Below the pieces are notes generated by a model. It was given only the letters and a program-made list of their open reading frames with translations, had not been told where the DNA came from and did not search any database. A stretch of 64,000 bases of DNA from assembly GCA_017591395.1 (NCBI GenBank), contig WEDG01005060.1, positions 1-64,000 on the forward strand, written 5' to 3'. The DNA is from Schistocephalus solidus (lineage: Eukaryota > Platyhelminthes > Cestoda > Diphyllobothriidea > Diphyllobothriidae). Position 1 is the stretch's first letter. The number at the start of each line of letters is the position of its first letter. The position numbers were made by a program, and so were the translations under genes. Below, piece after piece: positions 10,001 to 21,320 of the stretch.

Positions 10001-13000
10001 AATACTTTGTAAAAAAATGCTACTTCAGTAGTATGTATTTTTCTAAATGACTGTCGACGCCTTTAAAAATTCAAATATATTTTATAGAACACACGACAGT
10101 TCTACCGTCGATTATAACGAGGTCCACCGTATGCTCCACGGAAGGGAGGTGCAGGGACGGTGACTTGCACGTGATTTAGTTTAAAGTAAAAGTAAACTTT
10201 TGCTGCATTTACCGCATTCTGTCCTCCTCCCCCACCTGAGCCCAGTGTCATGACATAGTCAACAAGACCGGAGATGGGAGAGGGCGCAGGTGTCTGGCGC
10301 GGCCGGAGCCGCCCTTGGGCATGCCAACACACCCCTATGTTCAACATTTGTTATGGGAGCACAACCCGAATAACGCCTGCGGTGCCCTGATGTGGCCCTC
10401 GTGTTGGTACAACACATCTATCACGTGACCCGTTTAGGGGGCACATAGAACACACACACACGACAGTTCGACCGTCGTAGTCCAACGATGTCCACCGTTT
10501 GCTCCATGGGAAAGTGGAGCATGGACGGTTACTTGCGCGTGATTTAGTTTAAAGTGATAGTAGACTAGTGCTGCATCTACCGCACTCTCTCCTCCTTCCC
10601 CACCTGAGCCCGGTGTCAAGACAGAGTCAATAGACCGGAGGCGGGAGAGGACGCAGGTGGCTGGCGCAGCTGGGTCCTCTAAGCCCTAGCCGCCCCTAGG
10701 CGTGCCAACACACCTCTATGTTCGGCATTTGTTATGGGAGCGCAACCCGAATAACGCCTGCCGTGTCCTAATGTGGCCCCCGTGTTGGTCCAATGCATCT
10801 ACCACGTTACCCGTTTAGGGGGGCACACATACGACAGTTCGACCGTCGTAGTCCGACGATGTCCACCGTATGCTCATGGGAAAGTTGAGCAGGGACGGTG
10901 ACTTGCGCGTGATTTAGTTTAAAGTGATAGTAGACTTGCGCTGCATCTACCGCACTCTCCTCCTCCCCACCTGAGCCCGGTGTTAAGACAGAGTCAAGAA
11001 GACCGGAGGCGGGAGAAGAGACGCAGGTGGCTGGCGCGGCTGGGTCGCCTAAGTCCTAGCCGCCCCTAGGCGTGCCACCACACCTCTATGTTCGGCATTT
11101 GTTATGGGAGCGCAACCCGAATAATGCATGCCATGCCCTAATGTGGCCCCCGTGTTGGTCCAACGCATCTACCACGTGGCCCGTTTAGGGGGCACACACA
11201 CACGACAGTTCGACCGTCGTAATCCGACGATGTCCACCGTATGCTCATGGGAAAGTTGAGCAGGGACGGTGACTATCGCGTGATTTAGTTTAAAGTGATA
11301 GTAGACTTGCGCTGCATCTACCGCACTCTCTCCTCCTCCCCCACCTGAGCCCGGTGTCAAGACAGAGTCAAGAAGACCGGAGGCGGGAGAGGACGCAGGT
11401 GGCTGGCACGGCTGGGTCCCTTAAGTGCAAGCCGCCCCTAGGCGTGCCACCACACCTCCATGTTCGGCATTTGTTATGGGAGCGCAACCCGAATAACGCA
11501 TGCCGTGCCCTGATGTGGCCCCCGTGTTGGTCCAACGCATCTACCACGTGGCCCGTTTAAGGGGCACACACACACACACACACAAATATCCTTTCTTGTA
11601 CTCATTTGGTAACAAATTATGTCTTATTCGAATTGTATACTTAAAGAAAGTGCATTTTGTGATTCCAAAAAAAATCGATGGATGGGATTTTTCAGACCGT
11701 GCAACGTACATTCATAAAGCACAGTATCTGCCGATGTCTAAATGCTGCTTATGAAGTACACAGCATGGTCCACATCTATTGCAAAATTTTGTTGACACTA
11801 TGTGACGTCTATCTCATAGCGTACAGAAATTGGCACTTTTGCACAGACGGAATGTATACTACGTGTAGATTTGGAACCTTAAATGCATACGTAGCATGTG
11901 GGGTCAAATTGCATCGGAAAGTGGAAAAGTTTTTAAAACCAAAAGATACACTTCCCTAAAGTCAAGAATCCAAATAAGACATTATTTGCTACCAAGAGAT
12001 CAAAAGAGGATATTTTCGTGCATGCTTTCTATAAAATATATTTGAATTTCTAAAGGCATCGACAAGCATTGAGAAATGCATACCAATTAGGCAATCCCTT
12101 TTTATAGATTATTGTTTACTTAGGTGGCTGGAAGGAAGCTCGTTCAAAAGACGGCATCCTGACGCAAATAAAATATGCTGAAAGTGGGCTACACGATAGT
12201 AAATATTACTATTAAACTTCAGTAATTTTGAATCAAAAACAATTCAAGATTTTCGTTGACATTTCATGAGATAGACAATCTACTGTATGTTTACCTGGCC
12301 GAAAAACAGAAATGCAGCATGGACACGATGCGTGAGTAACATTCATTTCCAGACCCATTTGTGTTTCGAGTAGATTTAATAAATCTTTAAATTTAAGCAC
12401 AGTTCAAAACTTCCTGCACAACTAATAAACCTCTGCAGGAGCTTTACAACAATTCATGCTAATTTTCCTACAGTTCCGATTTTACCTGATGCGTCCTAAC
12501 TTTTCAATTACGTCTTCTGAATATACTAGTTCTTGTTTGGTACACAGGTAGTTCATAGTATTAAAAATCACATCCAAAATGATATGTTTAGGCATGAAAA
12601 TGCACAAAAAGAATAAGAACCAGACTTCTCATGGCATAAATTAATGTAATTTTAATAAATTGTTGAATTATTTGAGACCCGAGACACCCATCTTAAATAT
12701 AATGAGTCACTAAAGCTAAGCAGAACGGCATACTGCCATGTTTAACGAAGTTGCATCCACACCCACCTGAGATTTAGCCATAGACATTGCGAGCTTTGTT
12801 GCGTCATCAGCATCATTCGCAACAGCAGGATATTCAACCATCATTCGAAGAGAAAAGGCCGGCATAAGCCACATGCTAAAAGTTAAGCAGAATATGAGTA
12901 TTGTTCAGAAGAAAAAAGTGTGACAACAAATTAAGCAGCTTCTCTGATATCAAAGAGCTGATTCTTAAAGATGTTATACTGGAACCTACACTTACAATCT

Positions 13001-13225
13001 GGAAGATGTGTGAGAGGCGAAAACCGATGTGTCCGTGAAGGTGTTACATAAAATCAAGGACTTGACCGGACAGTCCATGTGCATTGAGTATAAATAAAAT
13101 TTCTGTGCCAGGAAACCACCCAAAGAACTGCCAACTAAATGCACAGCCGTCAGTTGAAGCTCGTGGATGAGCCGCATAAAAGATTCACAAAACTCGTTGG
13201 CATTATATGTGCGTGGATAATTTAT
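6397..13225 (-). CDS. SPG21: Maspardin (SPG21), five exons of a spliced gene; N-terminal exons missing
   Basis: Maspardin is an alpha/beta-hydrolase-fold protein of the endosome/trans-Golgi system. In humans its loss causes Mast syndrome. The exons, in reading order, are 13225-12996, 12875-12767, 8561-8454, 7393-7253 and 7080-6397. All junctions are GT-AG and keep one frame, giving 423 residues. The first four exons (196 residues) follow family landmarks in order: EFCESF, VHLVGSSLGGFLAQKF with the GXSXG nucleophile elbow, SLILCNTFTDTSVF, MWLMPAF, LAARLTMN, and YPNAKVAHLELGGQFPFLSR. The start codon and the first ~75 residues known in the family were not found; they should lie above 13.3 kb. 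The last exon is unusually long. The 12767-8561 intron contains a satellite array. No frameshift or stop interrupts the exons, so the gene looks intact as far as it is seen. Confidence 0.9.
7253..7393 (-). CDS. SPG21: SPG21 exon with the GGQFPFLSR motif
   Basis: 141 bases, 47 codons, phase 0 at both ends. The acceptor is TTCTCATAG and the donor GTTTGT. YPNAKVAHLELGGQFPFLSR is the most conserved C-terminal block of maspardin and holds the position of the last fold elements. A second AG four bases downstream would be out of frame, so the first is preferred. Confidence 0.92.
7394..8453. other. SPG21 intron, no other feature
   Basis: This stretch lies between the GGQFPFLSR and LAARLTMN exons. 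It is AT-rich, has no long open frame and no recognised repeat. Confidence 0.6.
8454..8561 (-). CDS. SPG21: SPG21 exon with the LAARLTMN motif
   Basis: 108 bases, exactly 36 codons, phase 0 at both ends. The acceptor is TTTCTTTAG and the donor GTTAGC. The residues LNSMPQADLAARLTMNG correspond to the family's LESLGQSELASRLTLN helix and are followed by IIIIE, the strand that continues into the next exon. It lies 4.2 kb from the previous exon. Confidence 0.9.
8562..10088. other. SPG21 intron, left part
   Basis: Apart from short frames near 8.8-9.1 kb I see no coding signal. A B-box-like GTTCAAATTCC occurs near 9.31 kb on the minus strand, but no A-box lies at a suitable distance. The last 400 bases are AT-rich. 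Confidence 0.5.
10089..11584 (+). repeat. Tandem array of four ~370-bp GC-rich units inside an SPG21 intron
   Basis: Units begin at CGACAGTTC/T at 10094, 10461, 10832 and 11203, giving periods of 367, 371 and 371. Landmarks recur in order: CGACAGTTCGACCGTCG (near-palindromic), TGATTTAGTTTAAAGT, CACTCTCTCCTCCTCC, ACCTGAGCCCGGTGTCAAGA, CCGCCCCTAGGCGTGCC, GGCATTTGTTATGGGAGC and CGTTTAGGGGGCACAC. Each unit ends in a short (AC)n that varies in length. The first unit is the most diverged; units 3 and 4 are very close. The minus-strand frame PGSGGGGGESAVDAA recurs but is truncated differently in each unit, so it is not a protein repeat. A further partial copy lies at 1-213. Confidence 0.95.
11565..11584 (+). 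repeat. (AC)n microsatellite closing the satellite array
   Basis: About ten AC dinucleotides follow GGGGCAC at the end of the fourth unit. Shorter AC runs occupy the same place in the other units (around 10446-10460 and 11193-11202), so the run belongs to the unit boundary. Confidence 0.85.
11585..12766. other. SPG21 intron, right part
   Basis: Open plus-strand frames at 11500-11959 are short and without recognisable motifs. I see no transposon or RNA gene. The stretch ends at the donor of the WLMPAF exon. Confidence 0.5.
12767..12875 (-). CDS. SPG21: SPG21 exon with the WLMPAF motif
   Basis: 109 bases. The acceptor is CTTTTAG and the donor GTGGGT. The first base completes the split codon from the previous exon, after which MWLMPAFSLRMMVEYP reads as in the family. 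It ends in phase 0 with KSQ, joining the LNSMPQADL of the next exon. Confidence 0.9.
12996..13225 (-). CDS. SPG21: SPG21 exon carrying the nucleophile elbow
   Basis: 230 bases. The acceptor is GTTTTTCAG and the donor a perfect GTAAGT. It encodes 76 residues plus two bases. The motif HLVGSSLGGFLAQKF contains the G-S-S-L-G-G elbow, and SLILCNTFTDTSVF matches the family strand after it. The frame begins in phase 0 with INYPRTYNANEFCESF. The upstream exon is not seen in the 570 bases before the LINE at 13.79 kb. Confidence 0.92.
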
Positions 13226-13790
13226 CTGAAAAACACAATAGAATATAAAAAAAATCAATACTGAAATGATCCGAAAACCATTTTTTGAAAGTCGAAGTTG
13301 GAGTTCGTAGTATATTGTGGCATCACAGGTGCACGGTGGGAGGCAAATGATTGGACAGAGTATATCTTTCGGGCCGATGTCATAAATTTCAAAATTATGA
13401 GAACCTATTTTTATCTTTAAAGTAAAATGAAGGAAAATATCGAACTATAGTCCGTGAGGCCAAAGAAATAAAAGATTGCAATCTGCCATTGTCTGCGTCC
13501 TTTTCAATGTGATTCATAAGGCCTGGTGAGAAATCAGTCCGATAACGAGGCAACAGCAGCCTACACAAATCGCGGAAGGAACTTTTGGTAGATCGCGGGC
13601 GTTTTCTAATAGCTATAAATACTAGTTGGTTATTGGTTAATTTTTTCGAAGCGCTTTCTTATAACCTTTCATGGTCATAGGAATGTTGACAGATTGGCCG
13701 AATTTCGAGACCTTCCGGCAATTTCTTTCTGAATGAAACGTGACATCTTTCGGTGAATTAAATATATAATCAAGCATTATAGTAAAATTG
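13226..13790. other. SPG21 intron up to the first LINE
   Basis: I looked here on the minus strand for the preceding maspardin exon (the segment before YPRTYN) and did not find it. The sequence is AT-rich without a recognised element. Confidence 0.45.
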
Positions 13791-16673
13791 GATATAATAG
13801 CAATCGCAGAAACATGGCTGTCACAGAACATCAGCGATTGCGAAGTAGCCTTATCCGGGTACCAGTTGTTCAGAAGAGACCGCACTCACCGCCAGGGTGG
13901 AGGAGTTGTGATGTATGTTAAAAGCAATTTCACAGTGTGTGAAATGGCAGAGAAGATTAACAATGGTATTGAGGCTATTTGGCTGAAAATAAAGACGCGG
14001 GGATCGCAGTCCCTTGAAGTCATGACTCTCTACAGACCACCGGGGACAAACACTGACGCTGATACTTGTTTGTTGGAGAACATAAAGGAGATTGGTAGTC
14101 GACCTGATGTTGTTCTAATGGAGGACTTTAATGCACCCAGCATTCGATGGAACGATCTGCTGGCGCAGTGCTCAAAGTTGTCCTTCGATCACCGTCTGCT
14201 TAAGTCAACACTTGAAGCTCTTCTCACAAAACATGTATTTTTTCCAACAAGAGCGCGTGGAGGACAACAGGCTAGTTGTTTAGATCTCGTCTTCACTAAA
14301 GATCCTGACAGTATAAACGAGGTTCACTACCTACCTCCACTTGGTCGAAGTGATCATGCAGTTCTTTCATGGGAGTATGGTTTATAGTCGGTGCCACCTG
14401 CAATGAATGAAATCAGGCCCAATCAATGGCGGGGAGACTTTTGCAAGATGAGAGCTGAGGCATCACGAATGGACTGGGATCTTTTCTTCTCCGGGAATGT
14501 CTCTGAGGACTGGAATTCATTTAAGGAGTGGTTGTTGAACCTAATAAAATGCCACTGTCCGCCATCAAAACTCAGGATAGCTAACAGACCACAGTGGCTA
14601 ACAAGGAACTGGAAACGAGAGATTAACAGGAAAGGAAGGCTTTGGAAGAAATTTTTGCCGATCCAATGAAAAATTTAGCCTTGCAAACATACAAAACGCA
14701 AAGGAACAAGGTTAAAAGCTTAATCTTCAACAGCCAACGGGATTACGAGAGGGATTTGCTCCAGCGAGCAGTTTACAATCCCAAATTGCTCTACAGCTTT
14801 GTAAGAAAAAGCATACGAAACAGGAACCCGATTCCTGTATTGAGAAACGATGATGGTTTCGAGATTACAGAAATTCAAAACAAAGCTGAACACTTTTCAC
14901 AGTTCTTTCAGACAGTTTTCACCCGAGAAGCTGTTTTTATTCCATCTAGTTGCGAGACTATGGGAGCACCAATTATTCAGGATATGCTCTTTCGAGAAGA
15001 GGCGGTCTTTGAAGAATTAAAAAGTCTGAACGCATGCAAATCCCCTGGCCCCGACGAGATTCCAGCAAAGTTACTCCACGAACTTGCTCGAGAGCTGGCC
15101 AAACCGCTATCCTTTCTGTGCCAGAAATCGTTTGACACGGCAATGCTTCCTACCGACTGGAAAACAGCCCACATTACACCGCTTCACAAAAGCGGTAGTC
15201 GCGCATTTGCTACAAACTACAGGCCTGTCAGCCTGACCTCAATCTTTTGCAAGGTTATGGAGAAGCTTGTCCACAAGGAATTGATGATTTATTTAGAAAC
15301 CCATAACCTCTTATCAACTGCACAATACGGCTTTCGTACGGGAAGATCGTGTGTTACGAACTTACTTTATACTATGCAAAGCTGGACAAAAAGCACTCGA
15401 TGCAAAAATACACTGTGCATGTGGCCTACATTGATTTCCAGAAGGCATTCGATAGTGTTCCCGCACCAGCGTCTCCTTTATAAGTTAAGAATGTTTGGTA
15501 TTGGAGGAAAACTTCTTACGTGGATCAAGAATTTTCTCGTCGGTCGTTCCCAAGTGGTCTGCGTAGGCGGATTGCGATCAAAGCGCACAGTCATCTGGAG
15601 TTCCGCAAGGTTCAGTTCTCGGACCAATCCAATTTCTCTTGTTTATAAATGATTGTGTACAGGAATCGGACTGTGACTTTGCTATGTTTACGGACGATAT
15701 AAAAATTTGGAAAGTTATCAACAATGCTGCCGATGGAGACGATTTCCCAGAAAATCTCCATCGATTGGACGAGTGGTCCCGCAAATGGCTCTTGCCCTTC
15801 AACTCAAACAAATGCGCCTTGCTACGTCTGGGAAGTCGGAATCAGGTCACTGATATGCGACCTACTTTTTGAAGGGTATGCCACTCCGAGAAACATACAC
15901 ACAGAAGGATCTCGGCGTTTGGATGACAGTCAACCTGAAGCCTTCTACGCAATGCTGCAAGGCGGCTAAATCCGCCAATTCAATGCTGTACTCTATCAAG
16001 CGGGCATTTAAAGTTTTCGATGAAGACTGCTTTTCTAAAGTCTTTGGTACGTTTGTTAGGCCCCATCTTGAATATGCGATCCAAGCCTGGCGACCGTGGA
16101 CCCAACAGGACTACAAAATGCTCGAAAGGGTACAGCGACGAGCCATAAAATTATTAAGAGGTCAAGGTGAACTGCCATATGAGATTCACCTAAATAACCT
16201 ACAGCTCTATCCTCTGAGTTATAGGCAGTTGCGCGGAGACTTGATACAAACCTTCCGTATCGTGCGTGGCATGGATTGCGCCCTCCTATGTGATGAATTT
16301 TCCAACTTGCTACTACGAATAATCTCCGAGGTCATCCATTCAAACTAAGTGTGCCCCAAGTAAGATTGGATGTGAGGAAGTATTTTTTCACCAACCGTGT
16401 CTTGAAACCGTGGAATAACCTACCTGAGGCGATTGTAATGTCCCAGTCTGTGGATATATTTAAACATCGGCTTGACATACATATTTTGCTGCACCAGGAA
16501 GATTATGTGACTACTTTACCTTAACAATATCCGTGTACCACGTAAATCTGCCTGCATTCACTTCACTGTAACGTTTTTTACATTGCTTATTATTCTTCCG
16601 ACTTTCTGTATCAAATAGGGATTTCAAAGGCGTAAGCCTATTTTTCTCAAATAAACTGAACTGAACTGAACTG
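13791..16673 (+). mobile_element. LINE family A copy A1 (CR1-like), 5'-truncated, with endonuclease and reverse transcriptase remnants
   Basis: The copy begins inside the APE-type endonuclease (IIAIAETWLSQNISD, then GGGVVMYVKSNF, RPDVVLMEDFNAPSIRW, ASCLDLVFTKDP and GRSDHAVLSWEYG). The reverse transcriptase follows: ACKSPGPDEIPAKLL, NYRPVSLTSIFCKVMEKLV, QYGFRTGRSC and FTDDIKIW, where the catalytic box has Thr instead of the usual Ala/Tyr context. The C-terminal region reads FVRPHLEYAIQAWRPW and FFTNRVLKPWNNLPE. Frames break near 14,385 (TAG), 14,667, 15,420, 15,650 and 15,870. The 3' end carries AATAAA and three to four CTGAA repeats, a self-encoded short-repeat tail as in CR1 elements rather than poly(A). 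It is dead but fairly young, and very close to the minus copy at 39.9-43.3 kb. Confidence 0.9.
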
Positions 16674-17283
16674 GAGATAGATTAGATATTGATCGAATTA
16701 AAGAAATGGGTAGTATTTACAATCCAAATATTTCACACAACTTTTCAGCTCGTAGGCCTGATGCAGAGAGGCTTACAATTAACATTCGCGCCCGCGTTTG
16801 CATGCATGTCTGAACTGTACGATATGTTCCAAATATTCCTTTCACGCAATTGTCCGTTTATACATATAGTTAGTGATGTGATTTCAAAAATGTCCATCAG
16901 TAGGAGAGCTACTATTGTGTGCAAACTTAAAATATGTATTAATCTTTCAAGCTTCCGTGGAGCTTTATTGTTCTTGGTGCTTTGGTCGACTGGGCGCTGC
17001 TGCAACTATAAGACGCCAATATTCCAGCTAACACAAGCACCACCATCATCTTCAGAGGCTATTCTGAAAACTTCGCAGGAGTATACAATTCATAATCTGT
17101 CTTGTTCTCTCCATCAGGTCGCCCAGCATGACCAACTTAACAATGGCTGAGCCGTTTTGAAATTTCCTTTATAACTTTGGTCGTTACAAAATGTATGTGC
17201 ATAAGCTATATATAAACATTTCCCATCAATACTAACTAGATACGGGCATTGAAATTTGTGAAGCTTCGTGCGTCCAAAAAATT
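16674..17283. other. No gene recognised between A1 and a tRNA-like relic
   Basis: A plus-strand frame at 16689-17150 (153 codons) and an overlapping minus-strand frame of 86 codons have no recognisable motif. Neither has clear splice sites. The plus frame is hydrophobic in patches and is probably chance. Confidence 0.4.
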
Positions 17284-17349
17284 GCAACGACGGGAATCGA
17301 ACATGGGCACGTTGAGCCACAGGCGTGTGTTAACCAATAGACCATCCAG
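17284..17349 (-). repeat. tRNA-like relic with A-box and B-box patterns
   Basis: The minus strand reads TGGTCTATTGGTTAACAC (A-box and D-arm form) and, about 30 bases later, TGTTCGATTCCCGTCG (B-box form). Spacing is right for a tRNA, but the anticodon stem is disordered and the acceptor ends do not pair. It could be a decayed tRNA or the head of a SINE. No poly(A) or tail was identified. Confidence 0.4.
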
Positions 17350-17661
17350 AGACATTTGTTGTTGTGAAAATTTTCGACCTTTCAGCAAAACCATTCACGA
17401 AATGCATCACAAGGATGAGCATTTTTGTCACTCGTTCCCTTCCCGCTAAGTGAGCATAAAGTTTGCTCGTGTTCAAACAGGGGGCACATGAAGTTGAAAC
17501 TTGTCCGGGTTGCTAAAATCCCGTGCAGAACGACCTAGATCTGGCAACCGAGGTGAAAAAATTAAATATATTAATTAAGTCAGCCATGAAGCCTCAAATA
17601 AAAGGGAAAATATAAAGACAATAAAAGGAAGAAAGTGTCAAAGCAAAGGAAACGGGATCTT
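17350..17661. other. No feature recognised upstream of LINE copy B1
   Basis: About 310 bases with no long frame and no repeat shared with the rest of the window. Confidence 0.45.
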
Positions 17662-20600
17662 ACAGCTACAGAGAAAAGCAACCCTACGGGGCCTGCATTC
17701 TGAAGTTTTTTTTCAACCGGAATACGGACTGAAGGAGAGACTAAAAATGAGACAGTTAATAATAGAACTGGAAACACGAAGGACCAATGGCGAGGCACAT
17801 CTCCAAATAAGAAACGGACAAATTGTTCAAGTGAAAAGAACATTTCTTTGGCCGAAGGCATTCACTCTGACAGCCTAACTGTCCCCTCTCAGAAACCAAA
17901 AACGTGCGCGCTTAGATTATTCGTATTAAATGCCAGATCTCTGCTTAATAAGATGCCATTGCTCCAGACTCTGGTTTTCATCCACTGCCCCGACATTGTA
18001 ATAGTTACAGAGACTTGGGCAACACCCTGTGTATCCAACTCTGAACTCAATATTCCAGGGTACGACTATATTCGTACTGATCGACACGAGGGCCGTGGCG
18101 GAGGAAGCTGCATCTATATTAAGCAGCCACTTACCTTTCTGCCGTTGGATAATCGACAATTTACCGCGGTAGAAGAGAGTTGTTGGCTCCGAGTAGTTCT
18201 TAAAGATAACTACTCTTTACTCGTCGGTTGTGTCTATCGCCCCCCCAAACGCAAGTGGGGATTACGATCTCCGTCTCTCACAGGCATTTCATGCCGCAGT
18301 TGACCCTAAATATGAAGTACTGCTTGATTGCAGGTGACTTCAATCTCCCTGAAGTTCATTGGTTTCCACCTTCCGGTCCTGCAAAAGTTCGAAAACTTGC
18401 TTGAGGCCATAGATACTGGCATGTGGGATCAGGTAGTTGATTTTTTTCCCACCCGAGGATCAAACATACTTGATCTCATCTTCTGCAGAGGTTGTCAGCC
18501 ACTGTCAGTTTCACCTTTAGACCCACTTGGGAGTTCAGACCATGCTATAGTTGTTTCTTCACTAGAAATCGAGGCTAATGAAACGTTTTCAAAAAAATAT
18601 AGCTTTTTCCACGATTTCCGATCAGCAAATATGGGGGAATTACTAACACATCTTAATTCCCACGATTGGACTAACTTCTTTCTATGTTTGCATGTGAATG
18701 TTTGTACTGATACATTCTACCAAGTTCTAGGTCCACTCATTTCTCGTTTTGTTCCTCGTAAGAAGATAATTAATGTAAAGGATGCAGTCTACCTCCCTTT
18801 ACCTTTCCGCCGTAGAATGCGTAGACTCTCGCGTCGTTTTCATCGACTAAATGACACTTCCGTCCTGCCATTGATCCAGCAAATCTTTGAACAGACTAAG
18901 AGGCTCTCCGAAGAAAAGTGACTAGCTGAAGAGGTTAACTTTGCCGAAAACCCTTCGTACAATGTTGCAAAACTCTTTTTGCGGACTGTAAAATCGCAGA
19001 GAAAAACTCAGTACCCTGTACTTCGAGATGCTTTTGGAAACCCTATAGCTGACGCTAAGTTGACGGCTGATAGCTTCAATGCTTTCTTGTCTAGAACTTT
19101 CAGTGAACATTCGGTCGCCCCCTTTCCAAACGTCCGGGTTTGGACCGGTAACGTCCTCGAAAACATAACTTTTACCCTCTGGGACGTAACCGTAGCCATT
19201 CGGCGTTCTCGCCAATCTTACAGTCCTGGACCAGATGGCGTCCCGGTCAGCGTTCTAAAGGCGGATGCAAATGATATATTTCCGTCACTTCTGTATAAGA
19301 TATTTAATCTTGCTCTTGAAAGTGAAACCTTCCCTATTTTTATGGAAGGAATCGCACATTTTGCCTATACCCAAACACGGCAGAACTACGTCATTTGACG
19401 ACTTTAGGCCAATAAATACACTGCCAGCAGCCTCGAAGATATTAGAGACCTTGATTAAAGACAAGTTGATGCGTCACCTAACAGAGAATAACCTACTTAA
19501 TGCGGCTCAGCATGGGTTTCTCGAAAAAGATCTTGTGACACCTGCCAGCTCTCTTACTTTGATCATGTGCTACAATCTAGAGATAGTGGTTTTGCAATTT
19601 ACACCGTTTATTTCGACTTCACGAAGGCTTTTGATCGTGTTGACCACGATCTCCTCCTGCTGAAACTTACCTCCTTTGGCATAGGTAACAAGCTTCTGAA
19701 CTTAATATCCTCCTATTTGAATGATCGCGCACAACGGGTAAAAATTTCCGATGTTATCTCCAACCCCGTGCACGTGAGGAGTGGCGTTATTCAGGGTAGT
19801 GTACTCGGCCCGCTTCTATTTTGCCTTTTTGTGAACGATGTTCCTGATTGTTTTCAGTATGGTAGGCCCTTTATGTACGCTGATGATTTAAAAAGTTGCC
19901 TATCGTTATAAAACCGGTCGATCGCCAAATTGTGCTTGAGCTCTTAAAAAGGATCTTCAAGCCTTCGCTCAGTGGTGTCGCACATGGCGCCTTTCGCTCT
20001 CTTGGCACAAATGCTCCGTTATGGTTAGTTGTGACAACCATCAGCCTCATCTAAGCATAGACGGTCATGACTTAAATGTGCCCGGGTTTATAACGGATCT
20101 GGGCATATCATATTCTAGTAGTCTTAATCTGTCAGATCACTGCGCCCTGATTGTCTCTAAAGCACGCCAAACCACTGGGTTTATTCTCAGAAATTTTAAA
20201 ACCCTCAATATTAGGACCAGCCTTTATAAAATGTATGTCAGACCTAGTCTGGAATACTGCTCGTTTCTATTTAGCCTTCTGCACGCGAGTCAACGGAGGA
20301 AGATAGAATCAGTCCAGCACTTCTTTACTAAAAGAGTTGTTACTTCAGAGCACAGAAACCTGTCCTACCAACAACGCTGTGAGCTTACAAGCCTCGACCC
20401 GTTGTGGCTTCGTAGATTACAGAAGGGACTATTTTTACTGTACAAGCTTTTAAACGGTTTTACCTTTAACCCCTTACATCCCTGAGGCAGCTCGATCACT
20501 GTCGGCGCACCAATCATAGAGATGTATTCTTATTTCTTCCTTTGGCACGCACCGTTAAATACCGTCAGTTTTTTTCGGTAACCGCTATAGCAATCTGGAA

Positions 20601-21092
20601 TAAACTACCCAGAAGTATTAAAAATTCAGCAAAAACTATCCTTTGTTTACGAGAGCTGTCACTAGTTTTATACATTCAGGACACCTTCCGCGAATTTTGG
20701 GTGCTGATTCTCTGGAAGCTCTTTTTTTCCGTTCTGATGGCGTCCACGGACTCTGAATCCTATGCCGGACTTTATGCTGAAGGCAATATTGCTGGCTCTG
20801 CAGTCCGTAATCGGGTTATTCCTCAGTCTACAGCTAGCAGCCGCTCGCCGGCATACTTGCTGCTAGTACAGAAGACCAGATTCACAACACCGAAAGGAGA
20901 AATACTACACCGTGCACCTGTGTCAACACTTCCCCTGTCCTAAACTTTTAATCTGTTCAACAAGCTGCAGTTTTTTCTCCTGAAAATACCTTAAAGAACG
21001 AGCAGGAGTTTTTTTCACTGTCAGCTGGACCCCCTACTATATATATCCCTTTTGACCTTGCCTGTAAACTGGCAATAAATAAATAAATAAAC
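17662..21092 (+). mobile_element. LINE family B copy B1, 5'-truncated in ORF1, near full-length ORF2
   Basis: It starts in the last part of ORF1 (FFQPEYGLKERLKMRQLIIEL). ORF2 begins about 17,848 and overlaps the ORF1 end. The endonuclease shows LFVLNARSLLNKMPLLQ, IVIVTETWATPCVS, GRGGGSCIYIKQPL, NILDLIFCRG and GSSDHAIVVSS. The reverse transcriptase shows SYSPGPDGVPVSVLKAD, YFDFTKAFDRVDHDLLLLKL, RSGVIQGSVLGPLLFCLFVND and an intact FMYADDLK. Thumb/C-terminal parts include LYKMYVRPSLEYCSFLF. It has a TGA near 18,919 and several frameshifts (around 18,300, 19,390, 19,600 and 19,900). The 3' end is CCTTGCCTGTAAACTGGC followed by (AATA)n. It is the least stop-ridden long B copy for the RT core. Confidence 0.9.
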
Positions 21093-21320
21093 ATGCCAAG
21101 CTTCGAAGGACGATTGCATCGGGGGGTGCCTCAGCCAACTTGAGTCAAATAAAAGCCTTATCGTATTTATAAAACAGACAGCTTCCAATTTCATAGCCAG
21201 TTTTTAAGGGTACATTGACCAACACCTTCCAAACAAGCAAACTGAGTACTGTGGTTGAAACTAAAAATTTGTTTGCTCTACAATGCCAGATTTCCTCTGC
21301 ATCCAAAGAGACTACATAAC

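Noticed and set aside
10102..11360. Minus-strand frames in each satellite unit sharing PGSGGGGGESAVDAA
   Set aside because: They recur because the DNA repeats. Lengths and ends differ from unit to unit and none has a consistent start, stop or splice context.
10089..11584. CRISPR-like array
   Set aside because: Units are ~370 bp and similar throughout, with no short repeat and unique spacer pattern, in animal DNA with no Cas genes.
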